This document shows, piece by piece, positions 44,147-58,136 of a stretch of 64,000 nt of DNA. The stretch spans positions 62,001-126,000 of the forward strand of contig JAOARP010000026.1 in assembly GCA_025210525.1 (NCBI GenBank). Reading direction: 5' to 3'. The stretch is from Marinisporobacter sp. Its GTDB lineage: Bacteria; Bacillota; Clostridia; Peptostreptococcales; Thermotaleaceae. The notes beneath the pieces are model-generated. The model saw only the letters and a list, made by a program, of their open reading frames with translations. It had not been told where the DNA came from and searched no databases. How positions within the stretch are numbered: the first letter of the stretch is position 1; every line of letters begins with the position of its first letter. The translations under genes and the position numbers were made by a program.

Positions 44147-44797
44147 ATGAATGCAAAAGAGATTATAGCAAGAAGAGTTGCAAAAGAACTAAAAGATGGT
44201 GACGTAGTAAATTTAGGAATTGGATTACCAACAATGGTAGCAAACTATATTCCAGAGAATATGGATATTACTTTCCAATCAGAAAATGGTTTTGTTGGAC
44301 TTGGACCTGCTGCTGAAGAAGGAAAAGAAGATATGGATTTAGTAAATGCAGGTGGAATGCCTGTAACAGCAGTACCAGGGGCAGCATTTTTTGATAGTGC
44401 TACTTCCTTTAGTATTATTAGAGGAGGTCACGTGGATGCAACAGTTCTTGGAGCTCTTCAAGTAGATGAAAAAGGAAACCTTGCAAACTGGATGGTTCCA
44501 GGAAAAATGGTACCAGGTATGGGTGGTGCTATGGATTTAGTAGTTGGAGCTAAAAAAGTAATCATTTCTATGACTCATACACAAAAGGGTAAACCAAAGA
44601 TCTTAAAAGAGTGTAATTTACCTCTTACTGCTGCAGGACAAGTAAATATGATCGTTACAGAAATGGGTGTAATGGATGTAACCGATCAAGGAATTGTTCT
44701 AAAAGAAATCAATCCAGAATTCACTGTAGAAGATGTACAAAATGCTACAGATGCAGAATTAATTATTGCTGATGATTTAAAGAAAATGGAAATATAA
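44147..44797 (+). CDS. ctfB: Acetoacetate/butyrate-type CoA-transferase, subunit B
   Basis: A 216-residue family I CoA-transferase beta subunit. The catalytic Glu lies in the [11 protein letters not shown] motif, the site of the covalent glutamyl-CoA intermediate. Other family blocks are [15 protein letters not shown] and [18 protein letters not shown] follows GGAGGTGTAGAAG at the end of subunit A. Butyryl-CoA:acetoacetate CoA-transferase is the most likely activity in a butyrate-forming amino-acid fermenter, but acetate or another acyl group is possible. A good terminator follows. Confidence 0.92.
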   Translation: MNAKEIIARRVAKELKDGDVVNLGIGLPTMVANYIPENMDITFQSENGFVGLGPAAEEGKEDMDLVNAGGMPVTAVPGAAFFDSATSFSIIRGGHVDATVLGALQVDEKGNLANWMVPGKMVPGMGGAMDLVVGAKKVIISMTHTQKGKPKILKECNLPLTAAGQVNMIVTEMGVMDVTDQGIVLKEINPEFTVEDVQNATDAELIIADDLKKMEI

Positions 44798-44807
44798 AGT
44801 TATAAAC

Positions 44808-44857
44808 TAAAAAAACTTTAGTAATGAAAAATTGCTAAAGTTTTTTGTTTTTTGTAG
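44808..44857 (+). terminator. Terminator of CoA-transferase genes
   Basis: AAAAACTTTAG and CTAAAGTTTTTT arms, 13-nt loop, T-rich tail. Confidence 0.85.
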
Positions 44858-44872
44858 TATACAATATACTAC
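44854..44872. promoter_or_regulatory. Operator-like palindrome upstream of triple-hairpin c-subunit gene
   Basis: GTAGTATACAATATACTAC is a perfect 8-bp inverted repeat around CAA. It ends 10 bp before a candidate -35 box, a position suited to a dimeric regulator. Confidence 0.45.
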
Positions 44873-44882
44873 TTGCGACTAT

Positions 44883-44911
44883 TGGAAAATTCAAAAAAAT
44901 AAGCATATATT
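44883..44911 (+). promoter_or_regulatory. Candidate promoter of triple-hairpin c-subunit gene
   Basis: TTGGAA (44883-44888), 17-bp spacer, TATATT (44906-44911). A second -10-like TATAAT occurs at 44925-44930 without a -35. Confidence 0.5.
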
Positions 44912-44962
44912 TAAAAAGTCCTCATATAATCTAATGACAGAAGATTTTTTTTATGTTTTTAG

Positions 44963-45778
<816 letters not shown>

Positions 45779-45835
45779 GTATATGGAGTTGATGATTTTG
45801 GAATAATATAGATGATAGATACAAATAAAAATAAG

Positions 45836-45868
45836 AAGCAGTTCTAAACCAAGGTGAACTGCTTTTTC
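45836..45868 (+). terminator. Terminator of triple-hairpin c-subunit gene
   Basis: AGCAGTTC and GAACTGCT arms around a 10-nt loop, followed by TTTTTC. It makes the gene a separate transcription unit from the atp operon. Confidence 0.85.
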
Positions 45869-46012
45869 ATTGTATTGATGAAATGAATGGCTTGGAAAAT
45901 TTTTAAAAACAGAAAATTTAAAAAATAACTTGTGGAATTGTGTAGAAAAATGTATGATATATAATAGGGGAAGAAAGCGTATTTTAAATATTCGCGCAAT
46001 TGTGCATAAATG

Positions 46013-46059
46013 TTACAAATTTATCCATTACTTGTATAATTTATTACAAGTGATATAAT
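46013..46059 (+). promoter_or_regulatory. Overlapping promoters of the atp operon
   Basis: Promoter 1: TTACAA (46013-46018), 16 bp, TATAAT (46035-46040). Promoter 2: TTGTAT (46032-46037), 16 bp, TATAAT (46054-46059). The inverted repeat ACTTGTA (46030-46036) and TACAAGT (46045-46051) covers promoter 1's -10 and promoter 2's -35, so a repressor there could act on both. Confidence 0.6.
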
Positions 46060-46076
46060 TATAAATGGGGAGTTTT

Positions 46077-46301
46077 ATGAAAAAGAATAAAACAAATATA
46101 TTTCAAAATTTATCTTTGGTGACACATATAGGAATTATGATGATTTTACCGATTCTTGCAGCTGTATATCTAGGGAATTTGGCAGATAAAAGAATGGGAA
46201 CTAATTATTTATTTTTGATTTTATTTATTCTATTAGGAATAGGATCAGGTTTTTTGAACGTTTATAAGATTGTTATGAAAGATATAAAAAAGAAAAAATA
46301 G
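46077..46301 (+). CDS. atpZ: AtpZ/AtpI-family small membrane protein
   Basis: A 74-residue protein with two membrane helices (about 14-35 and 44-66). The sequence LVTHIGIMMILPILAAVYLG, then LADKRMGTNYLFLILFILLG, matches the AtpZ/AtpI family (PF09527) that accompanies F-type ATP synthases and has been linked to Mg2+/Ca2+ handling or assembly. ATG 46077 follows TGGGGAG; the ATG 12 bp upstream lacks a site. It is the first gene of the main atp operon. Confidence 0.82.
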   Translation: MKKNKTNIFQNLSLVTHIGIMMILPILAAVYLGNLADKRMGTNYLFLILFILLGIGSGFLNVYKIVMKDIKKKK

Positions 46302-46462
46302 GAATTTATTTTTACAGGAAAGTGTCATAATATTATAATTCGTTTGAAATAAGAAAGAGAAAAATGTACTTTTCTCAATATTCTTGCAGAAAATAAGAAT
46401 GTCTTGTACATAAAGTTTACGAAAGAATAACTTATAAGCTGAATGAAGGGAAGTGTAGATCT

Positions 46463-46869
46463 TTGGGGCATACGTGGGAGATGCAGCTAAAAATTTTTAA
46501 ATTTACAATAAGTACTGTCATCATTTTGTGTCTAGGCTTTGCAGTTTTCATACAAAACTCCCTTCCTATGATTCTAGGACTTATTTTTGGAACACTCATA
46601 AGCATGTTGAATTTTAGAACTTTGGCATTGACTTTAGAAAAAGCAGTACATATGCAGCCAAGGCAAGCACAAGTTTATGCAGGTAGTAGATATTTTATAA
46701 GATATATTACAAATGGTGTTGTCCTTTTTATAGGGATTAAAGCTGATTATTTAAATGTTATCGGGGTAATAATAGGTTTAGTGATGATAAAAATCATTAT
46801 TTTAATTACAAACCTATTTAATGATAAACAATACTTTAAAAGAATTTTTGTAAGAAAGGAGGAGAAATA

Positions 46870-46870
<1 letters not shown>
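46463..46870 (+). CDS. atpI: ATP synthase subunit I (AtpI)
   Basis: A 135-residue protein with four hydrophobic segments (about 10-28, 33-50, 75-92, 95-115), typical of the ATP synthase I family (PF03899). Such proteins chaperone c-ring assembly, notably for Na+-type enzymes. The ORF starts with TTG, AAGGGA about 11 nt upstream; ATG 46481 is an alternative start without a good site. Its stop overlaps the first base of atpB, so the two are coupled. An assembly factor is of particular interest here because the ring could contain three kinds of c subunit. Confidence 0.8.
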
Positions 46871-48157
<1,287 letters not shown>

Positions 48158-48195
48158 ATGTAAACAAATAAAAATAGAAAATACTTAATCCATGA

Positions 48196-48477
<282 letters not shown>

Positions 48478-48527
48478 GAGCATAAGGGTAGAAGAAAGGC
48501 CTTTTTAGAAAGGAGGAAGTATACACT

Positions 48528-49034
48528 ATGAAAGCAGGATTAGTGGAACTTAGTTGGACGACAGTTTTTCAGATAGCAAACACAATCATATTGTTTTTAG
48601 CATTAAGAAAACTACTCTTTAAGCCTGTTAGCGAGTTCATGCAGTCAAGAAAAGATGATATTGCTGCATCTATTGAAGAAGCTCAAGGAAAAAATAAAGA
48701 GGCAGAAACGCTAAAAAAAGAATACGAAACAAAGCTTCAGTTTGCAGAAGATGAAGGAAGACAAATCATTAAAGAAGCTTCTCAAAAGGCAGAAAAGAGA
48801 GCTTCTGATATTGTAAAGAATGCAGAAAAAGAAGCTACTCAAATATTAGAGAGAACCGAATCAGAAATAAAAAGAAAGAAAGAACAAGCCATGAATGAAC
48901 TGAAAGATGAAATGGCTTCCCTTGCATTAATAGCTGCTGGAAAAATCATTGACAAGACCTTAGATGAAAAGGAACATCATGGATTGATTCAAGAATTTAT
49001 TAATGAGGTAGGGGACGCCAGATGGCAGAATTAG
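48528..49034 (+). CDS. atpF: ATP synthase F0 subunit b
   Basis: A 168-residue stator subunit. One N-terminal membrane helix (about 10-30, TTVFQIANTIILFLALRKLL) is followed by a long right-handed-type helical stalk rich in Lys/Glu/Ala, then a short C-terminal part that meets delta. The sequence FKPVSEFMQSRKDDIAASIE is typical just after the membrane segment. ATG follows AAAGGAGGAAG. The 3' end overlaps atpH by 13 bp. Confidence 0.93.
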   Translation: MKAGLVELSWTTVFQIANTIILFLALRKLLFKPVSEFMQSRKDDIAASIEEAQGKNKEAETLKKEYETKLQFAEDEGRQIIKEASQKAEKRASDIVKNAEKEATQILERTESEIKRKKEQAMNELKDEMASLALIAAGKIIDKTLDEKEHHGLIQEFINEVGDARWQN

Positions 49035-49564
49035 TAGAAAGAACTTATGCAGAGGCGCTATTTGAAGTAGCTGTTGAGGGGAATCATTTAGAGAAATACA
49101 AAGAGGAAATGGCTTTTGTTTTAGATGTATTTAAAAATTATCCGGACTTTTATCGGTTGTACAATACGCCTCAAATCAGTAAAGATGAGAAAAAAAATAT
49201 TATTGAAGAGGCATTTAAAGAAAAAATTAGTACTGAAATGATGAATTTCTTAAAAATCCTTTTGGATAAAAGAAGAACGAGTCATATTGAAGGGATTGGA
49301 AAAGTTTTTAAAAAGCTTGCCAATGATTATAGCAATATTATAGAAGGAACAGTGACTACAGTGGTTCCTTTAAAAGGAGAAGAAAAAACATACCTTGAAA
49401 AGAAACTTTCAAGTATGACAGGGAAGTTTATAAAGCTTGAAAATATAGTAGATCCATCTATTAAGGGTGGCGTTTTAGTGAAAATAGGAGACAAGGTAAT
49501 CGATGGTACCATTCAGCGTCGTCTGAATGCAATGCAAAAGGACCTTGCACAAATATTAGTTTAG
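49022..49564 (+). CDS. atpH: ATP synthase F1 subunit delta
   Basis: A 180-residue OSCP/delta protein that links the stator to F1. The N-terminal six-helix bundle starts MAELVERTYAEALFEVAVEG and contains FKNYPDFYRLYNTPQISKDE. The C-terminal family motif is VDPSIKGGVLVKIGDKVIDG. It overlaps atpF, with the ribosome site GGGGACGCC-type sequence inside that gene. Confidence 0.93.
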   Translation: MAELVERTYAEALFEVAVEGNHLEKYKEEMAFVLDVFKNYPDFYRLYNTPQISKDEKKNIIEEAFKEKISTEMMNFLKILLDKRRTSHIEGIGKVFKKLANDYSNIIEGTVTTVVPLKGEEKTYLEKKLSSMTGKFIKLENIVDPSIKGGVLVKIGDKVIDGTIQRRLNAMQKDLAQILV

Positions 49565-51097
<1,533 letters not shown>

Positions 51098-51173
51098 AGA
51101 GCGGCCTCTAACGGTGAAGGGCAAACTACGAACGGCTAAGGGTTAAACAAAAGCAGTTTAACCTCTAACCGTT
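51098..51173 (+). repeat. Degenerate CTAACGG-type repeat forming a stem-loop between atpA and atpG
   Basis: GGTTAAAC (51141-51148) pairs with GTTTAACC (51156-51163), extended by AACGG (51131-51135) and CCGTT (51169-51173). The heptamer-like unit CTAACGG/CTAAGGG occurs several times in 70 bp. The G+C content is above that of the flanking genes. It may modulate mRNA processing between alpha and gamma or be a remnant of a spreading heptamer repeat. Confidence 0.5.
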
Positions 51174-51191
51174 ATGTATGGAGGTGAATGC

Positions 51192-52055
51192 ATGGCAGGA
51201 ATGGGTATGCGCGATATAAAGCGTAGAATTAAAAGTGTTAATAATACAAAACAAATTACAAAGGCGATGGAGCTTGTATCATCAGCAAAATTAAGACGTG
51301 CAAGAGAACGTGCTGAAAAATCAAGACCTTACTTTCATACTATACAAGATACAGTAAGAGATATATTTTCAAATGCTAAAGGAATTAAGCATAAATATTT
51401 AGATAAAAGAGAAGTAAAGAAAAGCTGTTATATTGTCATAACGGCAGATAGAGGCTTATGTGGTGGATATAATATCAATGTGATTAAAAAAGCGGTAGAG
51501 AGTATGGATGAAAAGAAAGATGTGTCTGTTGTTACAATAGGAACAAAAGCGCGAGATTACTATCGCAATAAGAATTATGAATTAGATGGAGAGTTTATTC
51601 ATATTTCAGAAAGCCCTACTTATGGAGATGCAAAAAAAATAAGTAATCTAGTACTCAAATTGTATGAGAAAAAAATGATAGATGAAGTCTATCTTGTATA
51701 TACACAGTTTGTAAGTACTGTAGCTCAAAGCCCAGAAATGATCAAGCTCCTTCCACTGAGTATGGAAAAAGGAGAAATGGAAGAAACAGAAGAGTTTGAA
51801 TATGTTTCTTATGATCCTTCTCCAGAAAGCTTGTTAAATTATATTGTACCTAAATATGTTGATAGTACAATATATGGAGCTTTAGTAGAATCTTCTGCGA
51901 GTGAACAAGGGGCACGAAGAATGGCCATGGAAAACGCTACAGAGAATGCAGAAGAAATGATCGAGAAATTCACATTAAATTATAATAGAGCGCGACAAGC
52001 GGCAATCACACAAGAGATTGCTGAAATTGTTGGTGGTGTTGAGGCACTTAAGTAG
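51192..52055 (+). CDS. atpG: ATP synthase F1 subunit gamma
   Basis: A 287-residue rotor shaft. The N-terminal MRDIKRRIKSVNNTKQITKA and MELVSSAKLRRA motifs and the C-terminal RMAMENATENAEEMIEKFTL, ARQAAITQEIAEIVGGVEAL, are diagnostic. ATG 51192 follows GGAGGTGAATGC; the frame from 51174 begins inside the upstream repeat. It sits in the usual position between alpha and beta. Confidence 0.95.
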   Translation: MAGMGMRDIKRRIKSVNNTKQITKAMELVSSAKLRRARERAEKSRPYFHTIQDTVRDIFSNAKGIKHKYLDKREVKKSCYIVITADRGLCGGYNINVIKKAVESMDEKKDVSVVTIGTKARDYYRNKNYELDGEFIHISESPTYGDAKKISNLVLKLYEKKMIDEVYLVYTQFVSTVAQSPEMIKLLPLSMEKGEMEETEEFEYVSYDPSPESLLNYIVPKYVDSTIYGALVESSASEQGARRMAMENATENAEEMIEKFTLNYNRARQAAITQEIAEIVGGVEALK

Positions 52056-52080
52056 CGCTACCAAAAAAGAAAGGATGTGA

Positions 52081-53481
<1,401 letters not shown>

Positions 53482-53499
53482 AAGAAGCGAGGTGAAAAG

Positions 53500-53904
53500 A
53501 TGGCTTCTACTTTTGAACTTGAAATCGTAACACCCGACAGAAAATTCTATGAAGGCTCTGTAGAAAGAATTGTGGTCAGAAGTACTCAAGGCGATATGGG
53601 GATATTAAAAGACCACATGTTTACAGTAAGCCCCTTAGAAATAGGCGTGGTGAAAATCAAAGAAAATGGTAAATACAAAGAAGCTGCATGTGCAGGAGGG
53701 TTTATTCAGATCAAGGAAGAAAAAACTACTATTATTACAGATTCAGCTGAATGGCCTGAAGAAATAGATGTAAAGAGGGCAGAAGAATCAAAGAATAGAG
53801 CTGAAGAGAGACTAAATAAACCAGAAGCGAATATAGATGCATTAAGAGCAAAAGCAGCATTAAAAAGAGCTTTAACAAGAATTAGAGTAGCCAAAGGTGA
53901 ATAA
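53500..53904 (+). CDS. atpC: ATP synthase F1 subunit epsilon
   Basis: A 134-residue subunit with an N-terminal beta sandwich (FELEIVTPDRKFYEGSVERI; QGDMGILKDHM) and a C-terminal two-helix domain (RAEESKNRAEERL; AKAALKRALTRIRVAKG) that can inhibit rotation. ATG follows GCGAGGTGAAAAG. It ends the atp operon and is followed by a strong terminator. Confidence 0.94.
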   Translation: MASTFELEIVTPDRKFYEGSVERIVVRSTQGDMGILKDHMFTVSPLEIGVVKIKENGKYKEAACAGGFIQIKEEKTTIITDSAEWPEEIDVKRAEESKNRAEERLNKPEANIDALRAKAALKRALTRIRVAKGE

Positions 53905-53907
53905 AAA

Positions 53908-53941
53908 AATCCCAAACCAAATAAGGTTTGGGATTTTTTTG
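53908..53941 (+). terminator. Terminator of atp operon
   Basis: Perfect AATCCCAAACC and GGTTTGGGATT arms with a 6-nt loop and a T run. Confidence 0.93.
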
Positions 53942-53968
53942 ATCAAAGATTACATAGTAGTGTATAAT
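53939..53968 (+). promoter_or_regulatory. Promoter of YueI-like gene
   Basis: TTGATC (53939-53944), 18-bp spacer, TATAAT (53963-53968). The -35 box starts within the T run of the atp terminator. Confidence 0.55.
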
Positions 53969-54087
53969 GAAGACTAATATTTGGTTCTACAAAGGGGATA
54001 AAATCTTTTGATAGAATGGCAATAAAAAAAATTGTAAGTGGAATAATATTACTATCAGAAGTGTAGTTTTAGGAATGGAGGCAGCAT

Positions 54088-54627
54088 ATGAATAATCAAA
54101 GTGAACTAGAAAAATATGTAGAATATGGAGTAGCTGGAACACCACAAATTAAGGCTGATGAAAAAAAACATTGGCTTGGAGAATTTCGAGAAAGAATTAC
54201 TTTTGCCTTAAACTTTGAGCAAATCAATCGAAAAGAAGCTATAAAAATGGTAGAAGAAAAATGTAAAGATGGAAGAGTTAATAAACTAATATTAGAAAAT
54301 AGTGTTTTAGATACGATTGCTGAAAAGTATATGGATGTAGCGAAGAAATATGATAAAGAATATAAAACAATAGATATGAATACAAATAAAGAGATTGCTC
54401 TAGTATTAGCAAGTAATGAAGCGGTAAATGAAAAAGATATATTAATAGAGAAACTACCTGTTTTACCAGAAGCATTTTATCATGCAAAAAATAAAAAGCT
54501 TTGTAAAAAGCATATGCAGGAGTTAAGAGAAGAAGCTCCCTTGTTTATAGATGAGTTTGAAGAAATTACTCTTTTAGATAAAATGATGGGTATTTCATGT
54601 GGTGTTTGTGAGCATATGAAAAAATAA
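54088..54627 (+). CDS. YueI-like DUF1694 family protein
   Basis: A 179-residue soluble protein of the DUF1694 (YueI) family, recognised from the central WLGEFRERITFALNFEQINR block and the IAEKYMDVAKKYDKEYKTID part. The family has no known activity. The C-terminal region carries four Cys (KKLCKKHM and ISCGVCEHMKK), suggesting a possible metal site. ATG follows GGAGGCAGCAT. It stands alone between the atp operon and the ywmB-murA-spoIID group, with its own promoter. Confidence 0.8.
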   Translation: MNNQSELEKYVEYGVAGTPQIKADEKKHWLGEFRERITFALNFEQINRKEAIKMVEEKCKDGRVNKLILENSVLDTIAEKYMDVAKKYDKEYKTIDMNTNKEIALVLASNEAVNEKDILIEKLPVLPEAFYHAKNKKLCKKHMQELREEAPLFIDEFEEITLLDKMMGISCGVCEHMKK

Positions 54628-54788
54628 AATCTTTTTAAGATACATACGTATATTCACCTTTTCTTCCGTCAATACTTTTAATAACAAGGGAAGATAATAG
54701 ATAGAAAATATGTTTTCGTCCCCCTTTAACATATTTGATTATTTATTTTCTTCCCTTTATATATTGTATGATTGAGGGAGATGAGTAT

Positions 54789-55535
54789 ATGAAATCCTAT
54801 TTTAATCTTAAAAAAATTTGTCTTTATTTATTTATATTTATGAACATAACATTTATTTTATCCATTGATACAATAGCTATGACAAAAGAAGAAGGAATCA
54901 TAAAAACCATTACGAGTACGGACGCAGTAGTAGAAGAAATAAACGTGAATGCATATGTGAATATGGACAAAATTTTTACTGAACCATCTAAAGGAGAAGA
55001 AATTTGTTTAGACTTAGTAGAAAAACTAGCAGTAAAAAAAGAAAAGATAGAAAATGTATCTACAAAAGAAAATACCCATGTGTATGTAACAGGAGAAGGA
55101 AAAAATAAAGAGAAGGTTTGTATTATTCTCCAATCATCAGAAGAATCAGATGTGAAGGAAACAAATATTGTGATAAATGTGGTAGATCATCAATTGGATT
55201 ATTTAAGCAGTGGATCAGAAAAAATAAGAGAAGTTTTAGCTGCTTTTGGAAAGCCTAGTGTGACCATTTGTGCTGCAGGAAGTTTTAAAGGGAAATTAAA
55301 TCATGTGCAAAAAGAAAAGATCCTTAAAGATATTAAAGAAAATATGGATGCTTCAGAGAAAGAAAGCTTTAGAGATGAAAACATGATCAGTATTACGAGT
55401 CTTAGCAGTAAAATAAAAGAGTACACAACTTATGGGGGAAAAAAAGTAAATCTTCATATAGCTCTTAGATATAATTCCTATGAAGATAAAACCAATATTT
55501 GGATTGGAACACCCTTTATAACAATTCCCTATTAA
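54789..55535 (+). CDS. YwmB/TATA-box-binding-like secreted protein
   Basis: A 248-residue protein with an N-terminal membrane anchor or signal (about 8-28, ICLYLFIFMNITFILSI). It matches the YwmB family (PF08680) by position and general layout rather than by a strong motif; the central TICAAGSFKGKL and the C-terminal NLHIALRYNSYEDKTNIWIG segment are characteristic. In B. subtilis, ywmB also lies just before murAA and spoIID, so synteny supports the call. ATG 54789 follows GAGGGAGATGAG. Function is unknown. Confidence 0.75.
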   Translation: MKSYFNLKKICLYLFIFMNITFILSIDTIAMTKEEGIIKTITSTDAVVEEINVNAYVNMDKIFTEPSKGEEICLDLVEKLAVKKEKIENVSTKENTHVYVTGEGKNKEKVCIILQSSEESDVKETNIVINVVDHQLDYLSSGSEKIREVLAAFGKPSVTICAAGSFKGKLNHVQKEKILKDIKENMDASEKESFRDENMISITSLSSKIKEYTTYGGKKVNLHIALRYNSYEDKTNIWIGTPFITIPY

Positions 55536-55695
55536 TTTATAAAAATTTCCTAAAGGAGATTTTATAAAAATGTAGAAATATTATTTGGAGTCAAAAAACA
55601 TAATGATTTGAAGTAAGATAAGAAATAGTTAGGAAATACAATAAGAAATCATACTAAATTTTGTAAAAAATGAATCTATAAAAGGAGGCTCACAT

Positions 55696-56952
55696 GTGGC
55701 AAAGATTGTTATAGAAAAAAGCCCTCCGTTAAAGGGTACGGTAAGGGTTAATGGAGCAAAAAATTCAGTATTACCAATCTTAGCAGCGTCTTTATTATCT
55801 AAAGGAAAATGTGTTTTAGAAGATATACCTGTATTAAAGGATGTAGAAGTGATTAGTGAATTGTTAGAATCTATAGGTGCACGTGTGAAAAGAAATATCA
55901 ATGAAGGAACTGTTGAAATTGATGGAGCAAGCCTTCTTCACTATGAAGCACCTTATGAATTAGTTCGAAAGATGAGAGCATCTTTTTTGGTAATGGGTCC
56001 TCTTTTAGCAAGGATGGGAAAAGCTAGAATATCTCTTCCAGGAGGATGTGCTATAGGGACAAGACCTATTGATTTACATTTGAAAGGATTTCATGCCTTA
56101 GGAGCAGAAATCAATGTGGGACATGGATATGTAGAAGCAAAAGCTAATCAGCTTAGAGGAAATAAAATTTATTTAGATTTTCCAAGTGTAGGTGCTACTG
56201 AAAATATTATGATGGCGGCTACTATGGCAGAAGGATTAACGGTTATAGAAAATGTAGCAGAAGAGCCAGAAATTGTGGATTTAGCAAATTTTCTAAATGG
56301 ATTAGGTGCAAAAATTAAGGGCGCAGGAACGGATACCATAAAAATTGAAGGAGTGAAAGAATTAGGAGCAACAAGGCATTCTGTTATTCCTGACCGCATT
56401 GAAGCAGGTACTTTTATGGTTGCAGCAGCTATGACGGGTGGAGATGTGCTCATTGAAAATGCATTATCAGAGCATTTAAAGCCTACCATTGCAAAACTGA
56501 GAGAATGTGGTGTAGAAATAAAAGAAAATATAGATAGTATTCGAGTTGTAGCAAAGAATGGAATAGATGCTACAGATATTAAAACCTTACCTTATCCTGG
56601 ATTTCCTACGGATATGCAAGCTCAATTTATGTCTCTATTAAGCGTAGCGAAAGGGACAAGCGTTGTAATAGAAACTGTATTTGAAAATAGATTTATGCAT
56701 GTATCAGAATTAAAAAGAATGGGTGCGAATATTAAAATTGAAGGAAGAAGTGCAGTGGTACAAGGAGTAAACGCATTGCAAGGAACCCAAGTAAAAGCAA
56801 CAGATCTTAGAGCAGGTGCAGCTTTGATCCTTGCAGGGTTAGTAGCAGAAGGAAAAACGGAAATAAGCGATATTTATCATATTGATCGAGGGTATGTAAA
56901 TATAGAAGATAAATTGTGTCAATTAGGAGCAAAAATAAAAAGAGTAGAATAA
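55696..56952 (+). CDS. murA: UDP-N-acetylglucosamine 1-carboxyvinyltransferase
   Basis: A 418-residue enzyme for the first committed step of peptidoglycan synthesis, adding enolpyruvate from PEP to UDP-GlcNAc. Lys22 in NGAKNSVLP, the catalytic Cys118 in [15 protein letters not shown] (Cys, so fosfomycin-sensitive in principle) and the family loop are intact. Start is GTG (GTGGCAAAG) after AAAGGAGGCTCACAT. Position after ywmB and before spoIID matches B. subtilis murAA. Confidence 0.96.
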   Translation: MAKIVIEKSPPLKGTVRVNGAKNSVLPILAASLLSKGKCVLEDIPVLKDVEVISELLESIGARVKRNINEGTVEIDGASLLHYEAPYELVRKMRASFLVMGPLLARMGKARISLPGGCAIGTRPIDLHLKGFHALGAEINVGHGYVEAKANQLRGNKIYLDFPSVGATENIMMAATMAEGLTVIENVAEEPEIVDLANFLNGLGAKIKGAGTDTIKIEGVKELGATRHSVIPDRIEAGTFMVAAAMTGGDVLIENALSEHLKPTIAKLRECGVEIKENIDSIRVVAKNGIDATDIKTLPYPGFPTDMQAQFMSLLSVAKGTSVVIETVFENRFMHVSELKRMGANIKIEGRSAVVQGVNALQGTQVKATDLRAGAALILAGLVAEGKTEISDIYHIDRGYVNIEDKLCQLGAKIKRVE

Positions 56953-56978
56953 AAAGTGTCCTTTGTGGCACTTTTTTG
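56951..56978 (+). terminator. Terminator after murA
   Basis: AAAAAGTG and CACTTTTT arms around a loop containing TCCTTTGTGG, ending in six Ts. Confidence 0.75.
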
Positions 56979-57078
56979 TTCTATATTCCTTTCTTTGTAC
57001 ATAAGTTATATAAACTATGTGACTATAAAATTTTACTGTTTAGATGGTTTATAACAAAAGGTACAAAGGGGGATAAGG

Positions 57079-58062
57079 ATGAAAAGCATATTCATGTCTA
57101 TTTTGGCATTGTTTGTTACTATTATTTGCTTACCTATTTTATTGATTCAAGGATGTGATATTCATAAACCTAAGATTGAAAAGGAGCCAATGGTGGAAAG
57201 TGATCAAGTTGTACGAGTATACATCAATGAAACAGGAGAGATCAAGACACTAGATTTAGAAGAGTATATAAAAGGTGTTGTAGCAGGGGAAATGCCAGCG
57301 GCTTTTCAAATGGAAGCGCTAAAAGCTCAAGCCGTTGCAGCAAGAACTTATGCTATATCTAGAATCAATGCCTATGGAAAAGATGGACATCCATCCCATA
57401 AAGGAGCACCTTTATGTGATAGTGTTCATTGCCAAGTATGGCTTTCTAAGGAAAAGTTAAGAAAACTTAAATCTAAGAACTGGATGAGAGATTATTGGCC
57501 TAAAATAGAAAAAGCAGTAGAAGAAACGAAGGGATTTATTATGACGTATGACAATGAGCCTGTCAAGCAACCCCTTTTTCATTCTACTAGTGGGGGAAAA
57601 ACAGAAAACTCAGAGGATGTTTTTACTGCATGGGTACCTTATCTTAGAAGTGTAGAGAGCCCTTACGAAGATCGTGCTCCTCACCTTCAAGATGAACAAA
57701 GTATTATAGCTTCAGATTTTATCAAAAAAATTAAAAGTAAATATAAAGATATAAATATAAGTCCTTCTAATATTCATGCTTTAAAGATCTTAGAAAGAAG
57801 TGAAGGAGGAAGGGTTTTAAAATTACAGGTAGGGAACAAAATTTTAACAGGAAGAGAAGTTAGGGAATTGATGAGTCTGAGGTCAGCAAATTTTAAAATA
57901 GCTATTGAGGGGGAAAATATAAAATTCGTTACGAATGGATATGGTCATGGGGTAGGGATGAGCCAATGGGGAGCTAATGGTATGGCAGAGAGAGGGCATA
58001 CCTTTGATGAAATATTAAAGCACTATTATTTAGGAGTAGAGATTAGTAAAATGAATCCATAA
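57079..58062 (+). CDS. spoIID: Stage II sporulation protein D (peptidoglycan lytic transglycosylase)
   Basis: A 327-residue membrane-anchored enzyme that cuts septal peptidoglycan during engulfment. N-terminal membrane helix (about 4-23). The SpoIID domain begins LEEYIKGVVAGEMPAAFQME, whose Glu71 corresponds to the catalytic Glu88 of B. subtilis. Further family motifs are ALKAQAVAARTYAISRI, HSTSGGKTENSEDVF and the C-terminal GYGHGVGMSQWGANGMAERG. ATG follows AAAGGGGGATAAGG. spoIIQ lies 74 bp downstream. The gene is expected to be sigma-E controlled in the mother cell; no clean sigma-E promoter could be picked out. Confidence 0.95.
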   Translation: MKSIFMSILALFVTIICLPILLIQGCDIHKPKIEKEPMVESDQVVRVYINETGEIKTLDLEEYIKGVVAGEMPAAFQMEALKAQAVAARTYAISRINAYGKDGHPSHKGAPLCDSVHCQVWLSKEKLRKLKSKNWMRDYWPKIEKAVEETKGFIMTYDNEPVKQPLFHSTSGGKTENSEDVFTAWVPYLRSVESPYEDRAPHLQDEQSIIASDFIKKIKSKYKDINISPSNIHALKILERSEGGRVLKLQVGNKILTGREVRELMSLRSANFKIAIEGENIKFVTNGYGHGVGMSQWGANGMAERGHTFDEILKHYYLGVEISKMNP

Positions 58063-58088
58063 GGATGTGTATTTGGATTAAAACCTAT

Positions 58089-58116
58089 GTATGAAATCTA
58101 TCATAGTGGCAACAAT
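58089..58116 (+). promoter_or_regulatory. Candidate sigma-F promoter of spoIIQ
   Basis: GTATG (58089-58093, GYATA-like), 14-bp spacer, GGCAACAAT (58108-58116), which fits the sigma-F -10 pattern GGNRANANT at every defined position. The leader would be short, about 15 nt. spoIIQ is a sigma-F gene in other spore formers. Confidence 0.5.
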
Positions 58117-58136
58117 ACTAGATAGAGGTGAGGTAT

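Noticed and set aside
39692..44797. Beta-glutamate (giving 3-oxoglutarate) as substrate of the catabolic cluster
   Set aside because: Attractive because DAACS carriers often take dicarboxylates, but the side-chain Arg is missing in the symporter and position 14 of the BKACE is Val, which fit an uncharged substrate better. Not excluded.
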